In this document: one piece after another, positions 47,699 through 59,114 of the stretch
How positions within the stretch are numbered: the first letter of the stretch is position 1
Layout of the letters: each line of letters opens with the position of its first letter
Origin: Leptobrachium leishanense
Taxonomy: Eukaryota; Chordata; Amphibia; Anura; Megophryidae
Direction: 5' to 3'
NCBI GenBank assembly: GCA_009667805.1
Contig: CM019063.1
Coordinates: 84,347,877-84,411,876, forward strand
DNA: 64,000 bases
The notes under the pieces: generated by a model
What the model was told of the DNA's origin: nothing
Databases searched by the model: none
Seen by the model: the letters and a program-made list of their open reading frames with translations, nothing else
Made by a program: the position numbers and the translations under genes

Positions 47699-47949
47699 TT
47701 AAGGATGTCATGTGTTATAGCCTGTATGTATGATTAAGACCTCAGGATCGAAACGTCACAGATTTTTTGAAGGCTGCTGTTCCATGAATAAACCGTTTGG
47801 CACTTCTTATCCACTGGAGATCCATCATTTCTTCCATTTCTACTTATCCAGGGGGCTGGTGGCATCCCCATCTGATTGGAATCTCGTGGAGACGGTTGGT
47901 TTATCAGGTTTCCCACCGTGGCGTTGTTCGTGGCGCTTCTATGTTGCAG
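47699..47949 (+). repeat. Right pseudo-LTR, part 2
   Basis: Matches 42419-42672 with a few substitutions ('caggatcgaaacgtcacag' for 'cagggtcgaaacgtcactg'). Ends at the 11-bp duplication. Confidence 0.9.
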
Positions 47950-47960
47950 CTGATAATGTA

Positions 47961-49105
47961 TCCTGTATGGAACTTCAGAGTTACGATGAATAAGATCTTC
48001 TTGTGCAGCTAACACTGCATGCACAGGTGTAAAACACCATGGTTATTATTATGCATTTTTCTAGCGACTTGTGCACCTCAAATGGCATAGCAGAAGATAA
48101 GTGGTCTTTTAGCAAACGTGCTTTATGTATTATCTTTAAATGATATTTTAGTTCTCTCCTGGCTCTATTGAGAACCTGACAAATTGTTTGCTACTTTGAA
48201 ACTTGTTGCCAATTGCAACTGCTTTTTCTGCTTCACTACATAATAACAATAGTTTTGTTGATTGTGTGTGTGAATTTTCTGCAAATTCTAGGTAATAGGA
48301 ACAGCAATAAATGGTCATTATGTGGAGCAGGTCTGTTTATGTAAGGGCTGTTGAAGCTGCAGTTATTCACCCAAGTCCCCAAAATAAACACAGTGAAAAA
48401 GTAGCTTTAATGGCTCCATGTATTCAACCCATAGAGGGTTTGGCTGAAAGCACAATCACTTGGGATGAAAGCGATAAAAAAAACAACACATTTTAAGATT
48501 TTGATAATGGGGAAAAGTACACTGAGCATGAGAGGGATGAGTCGGAAGTCCACCAAAACCTGCAGCTTCAGAGACCCACGAAGCCCTTAATCGAGCACAC
48601 TGTAGAACAGCAATGACTGCAAGTTCATTGGAAATGGGTAAAAAGCATTGCTAAATCATTTATCAGCGCTTGTGAATTGTAGTCCATTGAACATTTGATG
48701 TATTAGCTTCATTTAACGATTATACACTTCAGCCACTTTATTTTATTTAAAATAAACAGAATCTACACCCTGTCACTATACGCTATTCTTTTTTCCTACC
48801 GAAGGCATTTGTTTTATCAACTTGGACGATTATTTATCCTCCAAACATTAATTCAGTGCTTCTGTAAGTCAAGTGCAGAGTGCCATTAATTCAAGAATGG
48901 GGATAAATCATTATTAAAAAATAGTTACTTATTTATAAAGTTCAAATATATTGTGCAATACTGCTCTAAAGGGATGCAATAAATAAATATTGTAGAAAAT
49001 GCAAATAATTCAGAAGACTATAAGGGCCTTACTTACATTTTCTTTCTACCTTGTTAGAATTTATGAGGATACATTTTTATCAAGAATGTTCTATAAATGG
49101 CATAT
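47961..49105. other. No gene seen
   Basis: AT-rich, unassigned. Possibly the pre-insertion locus. Confidence 0.5.
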
Positions 49106-49113
49106 ATATTTTG

Positions 49114-49643
49114 TAGAGGTGTGCATTTGTTTCATAACGAATCTCAATTCATTTGAAAATTTGTTAATTCGTATTTCGGAAGTACTTCCGAAATAAAGAA
49201 TTGGTTTCATCCACATTGAAACGAAAACAAAACAAAATGGCATATAACGAAATTGATTCGTTATACTGTTTCACAAGAGAACCATTGTTTGAATGATTGT
49301 TTTTTTTTTAAAAAAAATTAGTGATCTGAATCGATTTTGAATCGATACTAAATTACAAACGATCCCTGTCGATTGGCTGTTTTGCTGAATCTGTTGCATT
49401 CAGCAACAGGCCAATAAGCAGCTCAAAATGTAACCCTAGCTTGCCTTTTAACCCACATGTTTAACCCTAATGTAACAGTAAAGTCATTTTTCAGTGATCC
49501 AAATCGATTTTGAATTGATACCAAATTACAAACGAAATTAAGAAACAAAATTACGAAACAAAACAAATCAGTATTCAAATAAATTCTGTTTCAGACGAAA
49601 TTATTTTCGAACGAAACAAATTTTTCAGCTGTGCACACCTCTA
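49114..49643. mobile_element. Non-autonomous hAT element, 530 bp
   Basis: Starts TAGAGGTGTGCA and ends TGTGCACACCTCTA. Exact 8-bp duplication ATATTTTG at 49106-49113 and 49644-49651. Contains 'atttcggaagtacttccgaaat' and two divergent copies of 'gtgatctgaatcgattttgaa'. Confidence 0.93.
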
Positions 49644-49651
49644 ATATTTTG

Positions 49652-50624
49652 TATTGTCAAATAAAATCCAATAAGGCTTTTGATACTGTTCCGCATAGAA
49701 GGCTTATCAATAAATTGCAATCTTTGAGCTTGGATTCCAATATTGTTGAATGGATTAGGCAGTGGCTGAATGACAGGCAACAGAGGGTTGTGGTAAATGG
49801 AGTTTATTCGGCGCAAGGTCTTGTTACCAGTGGGGTACCTCAGGGGTCAGTACTTGGACCCATTCTATTTAATATTTTTATTAGTGATATTGCAGAAGTT
49901 TTTAATGGAAAAGTATGTCTTTTTGCTGATGACACAAAGATTTGCAACAGGGTTGACGTTCCTGGAGGGATCAGCCAAATGACAAATGATTTAGGTAAAC
50001 TAAAAAAGTGGTCGGAGCTGTGGCAATTGAGTTTTAATGTGGATAAGTGCAAGATAATGCACCTGGGACGTAAAAACCCAAGGGCTGAATATAGAATATT
50101 TGATACAGTCCTAACCTCAACATCTGAGGAAAGGGATTTAGGGGTTATTATTTCAGAGGATCTAAGGGTAAGTAATCAATGTAATAGAGCAGCAGGAAAT
50201 GCCGGCAGAATGCTTGGTTGTGTAGGGAGAGGTATTAGCAGTAGGAAAAGGGAAGTGCTCATGCCACTGTACAGAGCACTGGTGAGACCTCACTTGGAGT
50301 ACTGTGTGCAGTACTGGAGACCGTATCTCCAGAAGGATATAGACATCTTAGAGAGAGTTCAGAGAAGGGCTACTAAAATGGTGTACGGCTTGAAGGAGAA
50401 AAGTTACCAGGAAAGGCTTAATGATCTTAACATGTACAGCTTGGAAAAAAGACGAGACAGAGGAGATATGATAGAAACATTTAAATACGTAAAGGGAATC
50501 CACAAGGTAGAGGAAGGGAGTATATTTAAACGGAAACAAAGTAGCAAAACAAGAGGACATAGTCTTAGATTAGAGGGGCAAAGGTTTAAAAGTAACATCA
50601 GGAAGCATTATTTTACTGAGAGGG
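49652..50624 (+). pseudogene. CR1 LINE polymerase, C-terminal two thirds
   Basis: Open from about 49661: 'KAFDTVPHRRLINKLQ', '[19 protein letters not shown]', catalytic 'LFADDTKIC' at about 49920, 'LSFNVDKCKIMHLGRKN', 'RDLGVIISEDLRVSNQC', 'LYRALVRPHLEYCVQYWRP' and 'KSYQERLNDLNMYSLEKRR'. This is the classic CR1 order. The 5' end (endonuclease and early RT) is missing. A solo LTR (50625-51260) cuts the frame after 'KHYFTERV'; coding continues after it from 51266 to about 51350 ('DTWNSLPVEVVEAKT'). The catalytic FADD is intact, and the frame outside the insertion shows no stop, so this is a relatively recent copy. Confidence 0.9.
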
Positions 50625-51260
50625 TGTCACGATGGGGGTCAGGGACCTGACCTGACAGAGAGGGGTGTGAGCCTAATGAGCAGTGAAAATAGACCATGAG
50701 CCTGAACTAGAAAAGTAAATATATATAATTTATTCTAGGAACCAAGAACTTAAATACAATAAACAGAGCCTTTAACCTCACGGCAAGAAATATAAAGAAA
50801 ACCAGGTATAAACAAAATAGGCAACTAAACATGGGAGGCAGAATTAAACATGATACAAAAAGGCAAGAAAAACAGTGCAAACCAGACATGAGCCTGTAAA
50901 CAGAATGACCAGGAAAACAGGCTTAACAGGATAAATCTAGACCAGGGAAAGGCCAGACATGAGCGAGCTGGAAGACAGACAGACTGAACAGGATAAAATT
51001 AGACCAAGGCAAACCAGACAGGAGCTTGAAGACAGACTGAACTGAATAGAAGATTCAGGATGAATCTAGAGCAAGGCAAACCAGACATGAGCTGAATGAC
51101 TGATCCAGGATGAATGAGACCGCACCCTACTAAGGGAGTGGTCTCCATTTATACAAAATGGTCCAGGGTGAACCAATGGAGTCCAGGTACTGATCAGGCT
51201 TGGACGTGAACCAAATGTCCAGAACTGCCAGAGGGGGCGCCAGAGACCCAGAACGTCACA
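50625..51260. mobile_element. Solo LTR 2, inside CR1
   Basis: Starts TGTCACGATGGG, ends CCAGAACGTCACA, flanked by GAGGG at 50620-50624 and 51261-51265. Same family as the LTR at 24021 by ends and by 'gccagagggggcgcca'. Confidence 0.9.
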
Positions 51261-51265
51261 GAGGG

Positions 51266-51472
51266 TGGTGGATACATGGAACAGTCTTCCAGTAGAAGTG
51301 GTAGAGGCCAAAACAGTAATTGAATTTAAGCAGGCATGGGATAGGCATAAGGCTATCCTAAATAAAAGATAAATCCAGGTAAAGTATCCATGTAATTGGG
51401 CAGACTAGATGGGCCGAAAGGTTCTTATCTGCCGACATTTTTCTATGTTTCTATGTTTCTAAGATTCAAATA
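51266..51472 (+). mobile_element. CR1 3' end
   Basis: Last codons of the polymerase, then 'gactagatgggccgaaagg' and a 'ttctatgtttctatgtttct' tail, the usual short tandem 3' end of CR1 families. Confidence 0.88.
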
Positions 51473-52235
51473 AGTTAATATGGCAGGCTGGGGGACATCA
51501 GCACCTCTTGGTTCTTCTATTAACTTGATTTGTCTTTTTTTATGACTTTGTTTTTTTCACCATACAAAGTAAATTGCTGTGAAAAATGTTTGAGCTATGT
51601 AAACAGCGCTAATAATAACAAAAGATAATAATTTAAGTAGCATACTCAGTACAGCTTATGCTCTTCTTATAGGTATTCACTGAAAAACGGTTTGCGACCT
51701 TTTGGACATAACAAAAAAATGCTGCAAGTGATATTTTTTTTTGCCTTTTTTGGATCAAAAGACGTATTAGGGATGTGTGGAAGGTTGAACTATAAAGCGG
51801 TGTTGTTTTTTTTTTCCCCCTAGAGCACTATGTTGCTATGTGGAGAATCAAGACAGGTCAAGCGGGAAATTTAAAACTGCTTTGCCTGCCAGTGGAAGAT
51901 ACAGAGCCCAGCAAGAAATAAAAAGCCTGATAATCCCGTGCATAATGACTTCCCCGGGTAAGAGGAGAATGTAGGAGAGGGCAAAAAAAAATCAAAATCC
52001 CTAGTGATAAAACGTTCTCTGTAGTATTATTAGAAAGAAACACACAACGGGTGATAGGAGAAGAAGTTACTTATCTGGATTGAAGTGCTGAAATAATTTC
52101 CAGGAGATGGTCCACCACTCCACACAGATAAAGGAAAAAATACGGGAACTTCAGCGTCTGGAGGAACCACCGTTGGATCTAATAGAGAGGCCAGTGATAG
52201 TGCTGGAATCGCCAACAATTGGAATGATGGACAAT
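51473..52235. other. No gene seen
   Basis: Unassigned. Confidence 0.45.
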
Positions 52236-52470
52236 TTTTTTTTATTTTTTTTTCTGTGAAAGGATTTTACCAGGAAGGATACATTGAGATTTCTCTCGTT
52301 TTCAAGTATGTCCTGGGTGGCGAGTATGTACCGTTAGGTGTCTTGCCAAGGACACTTACTGGAGAGGTTGCTCGTTGGGATTGAACCCATGACTCCACAG
52401 GCTCTCTCCATGCAGAGCAGTGACATTACCTCTACTCCACTCAGCCGGTACCTCTACTCCACCCAGCTGG
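52236..52470 (-). mobile_element. tRNA-derived SINE with LINE-like tail
   Basis: On the minus strand: an A-box-like 'GAGTAGAGGTAATGTC' (52422-52437), then a perfect B-box-like 'GGGTTCAATCCC' (52377-52388), then a short body and the tail 'ctcaatgtatccttcctggt' shared with the LINE at 38481, and an A-rich end. 'gtggagtagaggta' is duplicated at the head. SINEs commonly borrow the tail of the LINE that mobilises them. Confidence 0.7.
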
Positions 52471-52499
52471 TGTATATATTTGAATAAAATATAAAACTT

Positions 52500-53342
52500 T
52501 TGAGGGCGTGGCTGGCTCTTAAAGGGAGAGGAAGTGTCTGGAGGGAGCTCTGCCGGATTCTCCTCATACCTGGAGTTTTTAGCTGGAGCCCCTCATCGAA
52601 TTACCCATTTTTAGGGTCCCTGAAAGGCTGGCCATAATGGGGATTGCTCCGGGGCCTGTTTCTGCCCCCCACCCGGAGCACAGCTGAGTTTTAGCCCGGA
52701 GGGTCTGTTTGCCTGTCGGCCATCTTGCGGCCTACTCATCTGCAACCAGTAGAGTGACAGCTAAAGCTTGGCATGGTGACTTAATAAATCGCCAGGAAGG
52801 AATCTGCTATGAACCTGAGAAATCTGAAGTTTTCCGAGCAATTAACAGCATGCTACAGCATGAGGAATAAAGGGTCTATTCACAAAGCACGGAAATTGCA
52901 GGCAATTTTGATGTTTAACGTTTCGGCCCTTTTTGTCAAATTTCAGCGATTTCAGTTTCACTGAAAATACGATGAATTTACTATTTAACTAATGGTCACC
53001 ATGTTTTTCCGAAAATGGAGTCGCCTAAGCAATCATCAGACGTTGGCGAAATGCACCTGATTATCATTGGTGAATTTCTCCGAACTGCAAAAAAAAGGAA
53101 GCCCCCTATTCTCCTAATAGGTGTGTAAATCAATAAAATGTGTCCAAGTGATAAAAAAATAAGAGAAACAAAAATGTCGTCTAAAAAAATACAAAATGGT
53201 GTTCTAAAAATTTAAAAAATTCAAGTTTTTTTCTAAAAAATTAAAAGGATAAGCAGTCTTTGAAAAAAAAGTTTTTAAAAAGATATTACGTTTCTATATA
53301 GACTCCTATGGGATTTGCCTGTTTAAACCTGTTGAATTGAAA
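52500..53342. other. Possible LINE 5' region, then a host repeat for the gypsy insertion
   Basis: 52500-52760 is GC-rich with 'gagggcgtggctggctc', a style common at 5' ends of L1/Tx1-like LINEs; I find no start frame. From 52870 a repeat beginning 'gggtctattcacaaagcac' is the target of the gypsy insertion and may continue after 61763 ('cttagtgaatagac'). Confidence 0.35.
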
Positions 53343-53346
53343 CACT

Positions 53347-54421
53347 TGTAGCGCTCACTCCCGGAGGAGCCGCTGAAAATGAACCACGGGTCCGTCTCCC
53401 CGCACTAGGGAATAAATATACTCCAACACAGTTGTGAGTTTTTATCATTTAAATAGTTTACTAAAATAGTTGAGCAGATGTTGAGACACGGTATTCACAA
53501 GTATTATTACAGTATTTTCGTATCACGGTAAAACGCGTAGCGGAAAAGAAACGAAACACGAGGCTTCGTATTTCGGAAAATAAAATATTCGCAACCGAAC
53601 ATAAAAGCAATGCAATTTCCCGATAGTTCAGAAAAAGGGGACACGTAGCAAAACCCCAAACATACAATCCCTTCGTATTACGGCAAACGCGCAGCGGAAA
53701 AAGAGAAAAATATTCGGAACGTATCTTTATCTTTTACCCCCGTTCCGATTCGTAAAAGGAAATGAGTCCTGCACAAGTTAAGTCCCAGAATGTAAAAGGT
53801 GTATATGTGTGTGTGTGGTACCCGGGTACTGTTCAACTGGCCAGTGAGTTTATTAAAGGAAGGTCTTCGACTAGTCAGTTGGGGCCCTGTGGACTTTAAA
53901 GAGAAAACAGCAGAGCGTCCTTTAATCATAAACAGCCTTGGAGGCCTCTCACCATCCGACGATTGCTTTAGGCTCCGCTGACCCAGGACGTCTCTCCACC
54001 CGATTTTGACTGGGGATACTAGCGGCCGATCCGTTGTCTGACTCCATACAGCTTATCCAGCTCACCGCCTGCTCTCCGTTCGATTCCTCCGGTCTGCAGC
54101 AATGCTGGATTCCGGCGGTCTCCTTCTCCTCAGATTGGGTGATCCTCTCTGGACTAACAGGTCTCTCTTGGTCTCTCTTGTCTTGGCCTAGGCCCTCTCG
54201 TGATCTCTTCAATGCGTCTGCTCTCTTTCCTTCCCTGGCGCGCTCTGGCGCGTTCTCCACGAGGCAGAGGATGTAAGTGTCCAGTCCCACCCACTTCCTG
54301 TCTTCTTGCAAAGCATGCCGGGCATTGTAGTCCCAATGTCCAGTATCTCTGATCGCGATAGTCTCCATCTTGTGGCCAAAAATAGGTACTGCCACAGCAA
54401 GATTTTTACCACAGCGCTACA
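53347..54421 (-). repeat. 3' LTR
   Basis: About 1075 bp. Adjacent on its inner side to a purine-rich tract. The 54240-54421 part also occurs at 5630-5811. Confidence 0.92.
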
Positions 54422-54500
54422 CTCTCCCCCTCCTAGAACTCTTGGGTCTCTCCAAGGAGGTACAACAGTTACATTACATTTCCACAATATTGAATACAGT

Positions 54501-55646
54501 TTACATAACATGTACAGGTTCAGCAGCATACATGCAGTGGGTTAGGAACACTTCCTCAAGTTGACTCATATTTTGGGCTACCTCAGCTAGCATAGCAGAC
54601 ACTTCGGGCAACCTCCGCACCGTGGTGATGGCCTCTTCAGTGCTATGTCCTGGTGAGTCGTAGGTGAGTCGTTGGGGCGGTCGAACAGAGCGTTTTGGTT
54701 CTGGCTCAATCAGTTCCTCTTCAGGTGGAAGTACTATAGGCGTTGGCTCAGTCCTTCTCTCTACCACTGGAGCAGACGTTTCTTCAGAGTATGATCCTTC
54801 CAGCGAAGGCATAGAACTATAATCACCTGAGTAAGCTTCCGGAACTACCGGGATCCCCACATCCTCAGGGACTTCCAACTGAAATTCAAGAGGCTCAGGG
54901 ATATCAACAGTCTCAGGGACTTCCAACAAGAATTCAGGAGCTTCAGGCCTCAAATTACTCTCCCATCGTTCAGGAACTGAGGTAATCTCTTCAGGCTCCG
55001 GTGAACGTATCCAGTCCAGACAGAAACTTTCTTCCTCACTGTCCCTTTCGCTCTCTTCGACAACCCGGGTCTGTTGAGACCGAGTAACAGGAGGCAAACA
55101 TGGAACAGGCGGATTTGGCAGAGGCGGTTCGTCCCCAACTGGCATTCTCACAGCCTCTCTCAAAGGTAACAAATGATTCTGGTGCCAGTTCTTGAGAGGC
55201 CCAGCCTTTCCATCCGGGCGAATCTGATACACTGGTAGACCTGGTAGCTGTTTGCAGACAATGTAAACCTGGGAACTCCACCTATCCGCCAACTTGTGTC
55301 TTGCAGCAGCACCCAAGTTCTTCAATAGGACCCTATCACCGGGTTGTAGATCTTGTATTCGAACTTTCAAGTCATAGTTCCTTTTGTTTCTTTGCTCCCT
55401 GTTTCCCGAGGTCAACCGGGCCTGTTCAAATGCAGAAGCCAAATTCTTTCGAAGTCTATCCACGTAGTTTCTATGGGAAGCTACTGACGTCTGGTCTAGA
55501 GATAACCCAAATGCCAAATCAACCGGCAGTCGAGCCTCTCTTCCGAACATAAGACGGTACGGTGAGTATCCAGTTGCATCACTCTCCGTACTGTTATATG
55601 CATGCACCAGAGTAGCTATGTGCCGACTCCAACTCTGCTTCTCCAC
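54501..55646 (-). pseudogene. Integrase C-terminal part and long acidic tail
   Basis: Begins in the integrase core ('TLVHAYNSTESDATGYSPY') and the GPY/F-like region ('RLMFGREARLPVDLAFGL'), continues with a basic segment and 'LQPGDRVLLKNLGAAARHKL', the usual C-terminal chromatin/DNA-binding fold, then 'VYQIRPDGKAGPLKNWHQNH'. The last roughly 200 residues are Pro/Glu-rich, with a direct duplication ('EFLLEVPETVDIPEP' then 'EFQLEVPEDVGIPVVP') and a 'RPPQRLTYDSPG' motif near the end. The tail function is unknown. One frameshift separates it from the upstream core at about 55620-55640. Confidence 0.85.
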
Positions 55647-55927
55647 ATCGACAAGGTCCCCAGCATGTTTAGCAGTGTGCGATTAAACCTTTCAGGCTGA
55701 GCATCACCTTGAGGGTGATATGGTGTAGTTCGGGTCTTTTGGATTCCCAACAACTCTAACAATTGCCCCACCAGTCTGCTTTCAAAGTCTCTACCCTGAT
55801 CAGAGTGTATCCTCCTTGGCAGTCCGTAATGAACAAAGAATTTTTCCATCAACACCTTGGCCACTGTCGGAGCGCGTTGATCTTTCGTGGAAAATGCTTG
55901 GGCGTAACGAGTGAAATGATCAGTCAC
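55616..55927 (-). pseudogene. Integrase catalytic core fragment
   Basis: Contains 'DHFTRYAQAF', 'VHYGLPRRIHSDQGRDFES' (second catalytic Asp) and 'YHPQGDAQPERFNRTLLN' (catalytic Glu). The first Asp ('DLVCIDF') lies in the preceding piece; a frameshift separates them near 55945-55960. The spacing of D and E fits the D,D35E pattern. Confidence 0.88.
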
Positions 55928-55962
55928 TATTAGAATGTTCCCTTGCCCACTAGCATCCGGCT

Positions 55963-56310
55963 CTAAGCACAGAAGTCAATGCACACCAAATCCATGGGTC
56001 CCTGACTCTGCAGATGGCTCATTGGAGCGGTTCGGGTCGGTAGAGTCTTTCTCTGAATACACCTCAGACAGGAATGACAATAACTTTCCACTTCAGCCCT
56101 CATGCAAGGCCAATAGAACCTATCTCGCACCAGCTTAAAAGTTCTCTCTGCACCCAAATGTCCATGCTCATCATGTAGTGATCGCAGCACACTCTCCCTA
56201 TGTTTAGTGGGGAGGAATAACTGTTGAATCTCTTCAGCGTTGGCTGAGGGGCCCCTTCGGTAGACCACCCCATCCAGCATCTTTAACCGCTCCCACTCTT
56301 TGTAGACCAA
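55963..56310 (-). pseudogene. Integrase zinc-binding N-terminal domain
   Basis: 'LHDEHGHLGAERTFKLVRDR' supplies the two His and 'CHSCLRC' the two Cys of the HHCC finger. It ends at 'DLVCIDF' with the first catalytic Asp. A frameshift at about 56290-56310 separates it from RNase H. Confidence 0.88.
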
Positions 56311-58412
56311 TCTGGCTCCATTCGGGGAGTTGTTAACAACATCTCTCGCTGGTTTGCAGTCAGGGCCTTTATGGTCAAAGCAATTAAAGGGTCTCTGGCC
56401 TGATCCGCTTTCAGGTCCTGTTCGAAAAGGTAGGTAAACTTTTCATCCCTTAACTGCGTAGGGTTACAGTAAAACTCAGGAACAGCTGCAGCCATTACTC
56501 CTATGGCCTCTGCTTCAATCCCTCCTTTGACCCGGCGCTCTGTTCCTTGACACAAAGCTTGTACCCCGTCTGGAGTCAACTGAGTCCATTCTGTAGTGTA
56601 AGGTCTTCTCGATAACGCATCAGCATCTCGATTATTCACCCCAGGGCGGTACTTCAGGCTGAACCGAAACCCTGACAGAGCGGCCAACCACCGATGTCCC
56701 GTTGCGTCCAGTTTTGCGGTAGTAAGGATGTAGGTAAGAGGATTGTTATCCGTCTTGATCACAAACTCGGCTCCATACAGATAGTCTTTTAACTTGTCTA
56801 CCACTGCCCACTTTAAGGCTAGGAACTCCAACTTGTGAGTAGGGTAGTTCTTCTCCGAAGGCGTAAGGCTCCGGCTCACGTACGCTACAGGCCTCAGCAA
56901 TCCACCATACTCCTGATACAGGACTCCTCCCAGACCTTCTCGGCTGGCATCCACATGTAACTCATACGGCTTGTGAGGGTCCGCATAGGCCAAAACAGGA
57001 GCTCGGGTTAGACTCTCTTTCAGTTTCACGAAAGCTCCTTCACATTGACTGGTCCATTCACCTTGTATAGACTCTCGAGCTTTCCTTGGCCCTGGAGCTG
57101 ACGGGTTTTTGTCAGAGACCTTGCAGCCTTCTTCTGTGGTTTCCTTCTGCAGGAGTTTGTTCAGTGGTTGAGCTATTTTCGCGAATCCTCCCACAAATCT
57201 TCGATAGTATGAACAGAATCCCAAGAAAGATCTAAGCTCAGTGACGTTTCGGGGTCTAGGCCAAGAAGCTACGGCCTCCAACTTCCGAGGGTCTGTTGAA
57301 ACACCTTCTGCTGAGACCACATGTCCCAGATACGTAACAGATGGTAGACAGAATTGGCATTTCTCCAGAGACAGTTTCAGCCCCTCTTCATGGAGCCTCT
57401 TCAAGACCTTCTCCAAACGTTGCTCATGTTCTTCCAGAGTCTTCCCAAACACAATTATGTCATCCAGGTACACTAATACTTCGATTAGATTCATATCCCC
57501 GACTGTCTTCTCCATCAACCGTTGGAACGTGGCTGGAGCCCCCGTAAGGCCTTGAGGCATCCTGTTGAATTCAAAGAACCCCAGTGGACAGATGAACGCA
57601 GTTTTCTCCTTGTCTTCAGGATGCATTGGTATCTGGTGATACCCACTTCGCAGGTCTAGTACACTAAACCACTTTGCTCCAGACAAACACTGTAGGGCAT
57701 CTTCAATCCGAGGAGTGGCATATTGATCGGGGATGGTTCTCCGGTTCAATGTGCGATAGTCTATGCATAAGCGGACAGAACCATTTTTCTTCCGGACCAA
57801 CACTATAGGAGATGCATACGGACTCCTGGACTCTTGAATCACCTTGGTTCTCTGTAACTCGTTCAGCTGCTCTCGCAGATCATCTAAGTCTCCTAGCGGA
57901 ACTCGCCTTGATCTTTCGCGAAACGGCTTGTCTTCTTGTAATCGAATGCGGTGTTCAGTACTCTTAGCTAGGCCCACATCGAACTCATCTTTTGAAAACA
58001 ATTCCTTCCACTTTAGAACTTGAGACTGAAGACGTTTCTTCCATTCAGGTGAAATGGGAGCGTCCTTGGGGTAGAATCTTTCATCTGGAATCTCTTTACC
58101 CTCTCCCCCTCCTGAATCGGTAGAGAGGGGTGTAGCAGACTCTACTTGCCCAATAGGCATTCGTGCTTTAAGGACTACTGGAAATCCGTCACGTTGCACA
58201 CACTGACTGACCGAGACTCTTCCTCGTGTTCTCTTCAGAGCCTTGGTGGAGATTATTTCAGGAATTACTTCGACTCCGGTTTCACTCCCATGATCAAAAT
58301 CGGTTCCCAGCACCACATAGGGGCCTGGTTGCGACCGTTCAACTTGACTGAAGCCCGGAAGCTCGCTACTTCTCCTGCTTGCAGAACCTTCTCTGTTCCA
58401 CCCAGTCTCCAC
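56283..58412 (-). pseudogene. Reverse transcriptase and RNase H
   Basis: RT blocks in order: 'RSPYASPIVLVRKKNG', 'LCIDYRTLNRRTIPDQY', 'FSVLDLRSGYHQIPMHP', 'FNRMPQGLTGAPATFQRLM', catalytic 'VLVYLDDIIVFG' at about 57450-57490, then 'YLGHVVSAEGV' and 'RSFLGFCSYYRRFVGGFAKI'. RNase H: 'LHVDASREGLGGVLYQE', 'KLEFLALKWAVVDKL', 'IKTDNNPLTYIL' and 'NNRDADALSRRP', with the D-E-D-D set visible. This stretch is uninterrupted for 709 codons. In the particle it turns RNA into double-stranded DNA. A frame change with the protease lies near 58265-58300. Confidence 0.93.
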
Positions 58413-58972
58413 AGTCTTCCCACCTCGGCAGGTGCCTTTCGTTCTTCGACCATCCTCTGATAGACCGGACGTAACATTGGGTGTACTCCTTGAGTTGAAC
58501 CTTCTTCCAACACGATAGGCGTCAGGAGACGCCGCACTAGGTCAGTATTCGTCCCCACTATCAGGGAGCTTCTGTTCGCACCCGAGGGTCGAGGACACAC
58601 AATAGCCAATGCATCACAACCCCCAGACTGCCCGATGACTTCAGATCCGATCTCCAACTTCACTTGCAGGTACCCGTCATAAGGGAGTTTCTCAGTGCCG
58701 ATACCCCATATTTCCAAATCCTTCAATTCTTGCAGAGGAATGTGCTTTAAGTGTTTCTCATAGAAGTCTCTGTAGATCAATGTCACTTGAGCCCCTGAAT
58801 CCAACAGGGCTTTGGTGTAGACTCCTTCCACTTGGATTGGCACAATAGGAGAAGGACCTATCAGTTGGTCGGGAAATTTTTGTGGCGGTATCCGGACACT
58901 TAGACCCAGTTTGCTGTACCCTGGCCTTTTTCTTGGCCCGTGCAGGTTTTTTGGCGTGCATTGCTCCCCCAT
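58265..58972 (-). pseudogene. Aspartic protease region
   Basis: 'KALLDSGAQVTLIYRDFYEK' carries the DSGA active site. Downstream 'SSLIVGTNTDLVRRLL' is typical of vertebrate gypsy proteases. The frame differs from gag by one register; the intergenic 59114-58973 stretch is open in this frame for at least part of its length, so expression by frameshifting is plausible but not shown. The product would mature Gag-Pol. Confidence 0.85.
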
Positions 58973-59114
58973 GACGTAGACCCGGATGCTAAGGGAGTGA
59001 CTCTTTCAGTCCTGGCAGGCTCTACAGTTGGCTCGGCTTTGGGCCTTCTCGCCCTCTTAGTCCTTGCTTGGTTTCTGGAGCGGGGTTCAACCCTCGGGCA
59101 CTCAGGTTGCTCCT

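Larger units (their letters stand above)
40089..47949 (+). mobile_element. Penelope-like element (Neptune-like), composite insertion
   Basis: Order: inverted 5'-truncated copy (40089-42303), pseudo-LTR (42304-42675), full-length plus copy, and second pseudo-LTR (46347-47949) interrupted by a piggyBac-like insert. CTGATAATGTA (11 bp) occurs immediately outside both ends (40078-40088 and 47950-47960), as expected if the whole array inserted at once. The inverted and plus copies are almost identical, so the insertion is young. Penelope elements are known for such pseudo-LTRs and truncated inverted copies. Confidence 0.92.
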
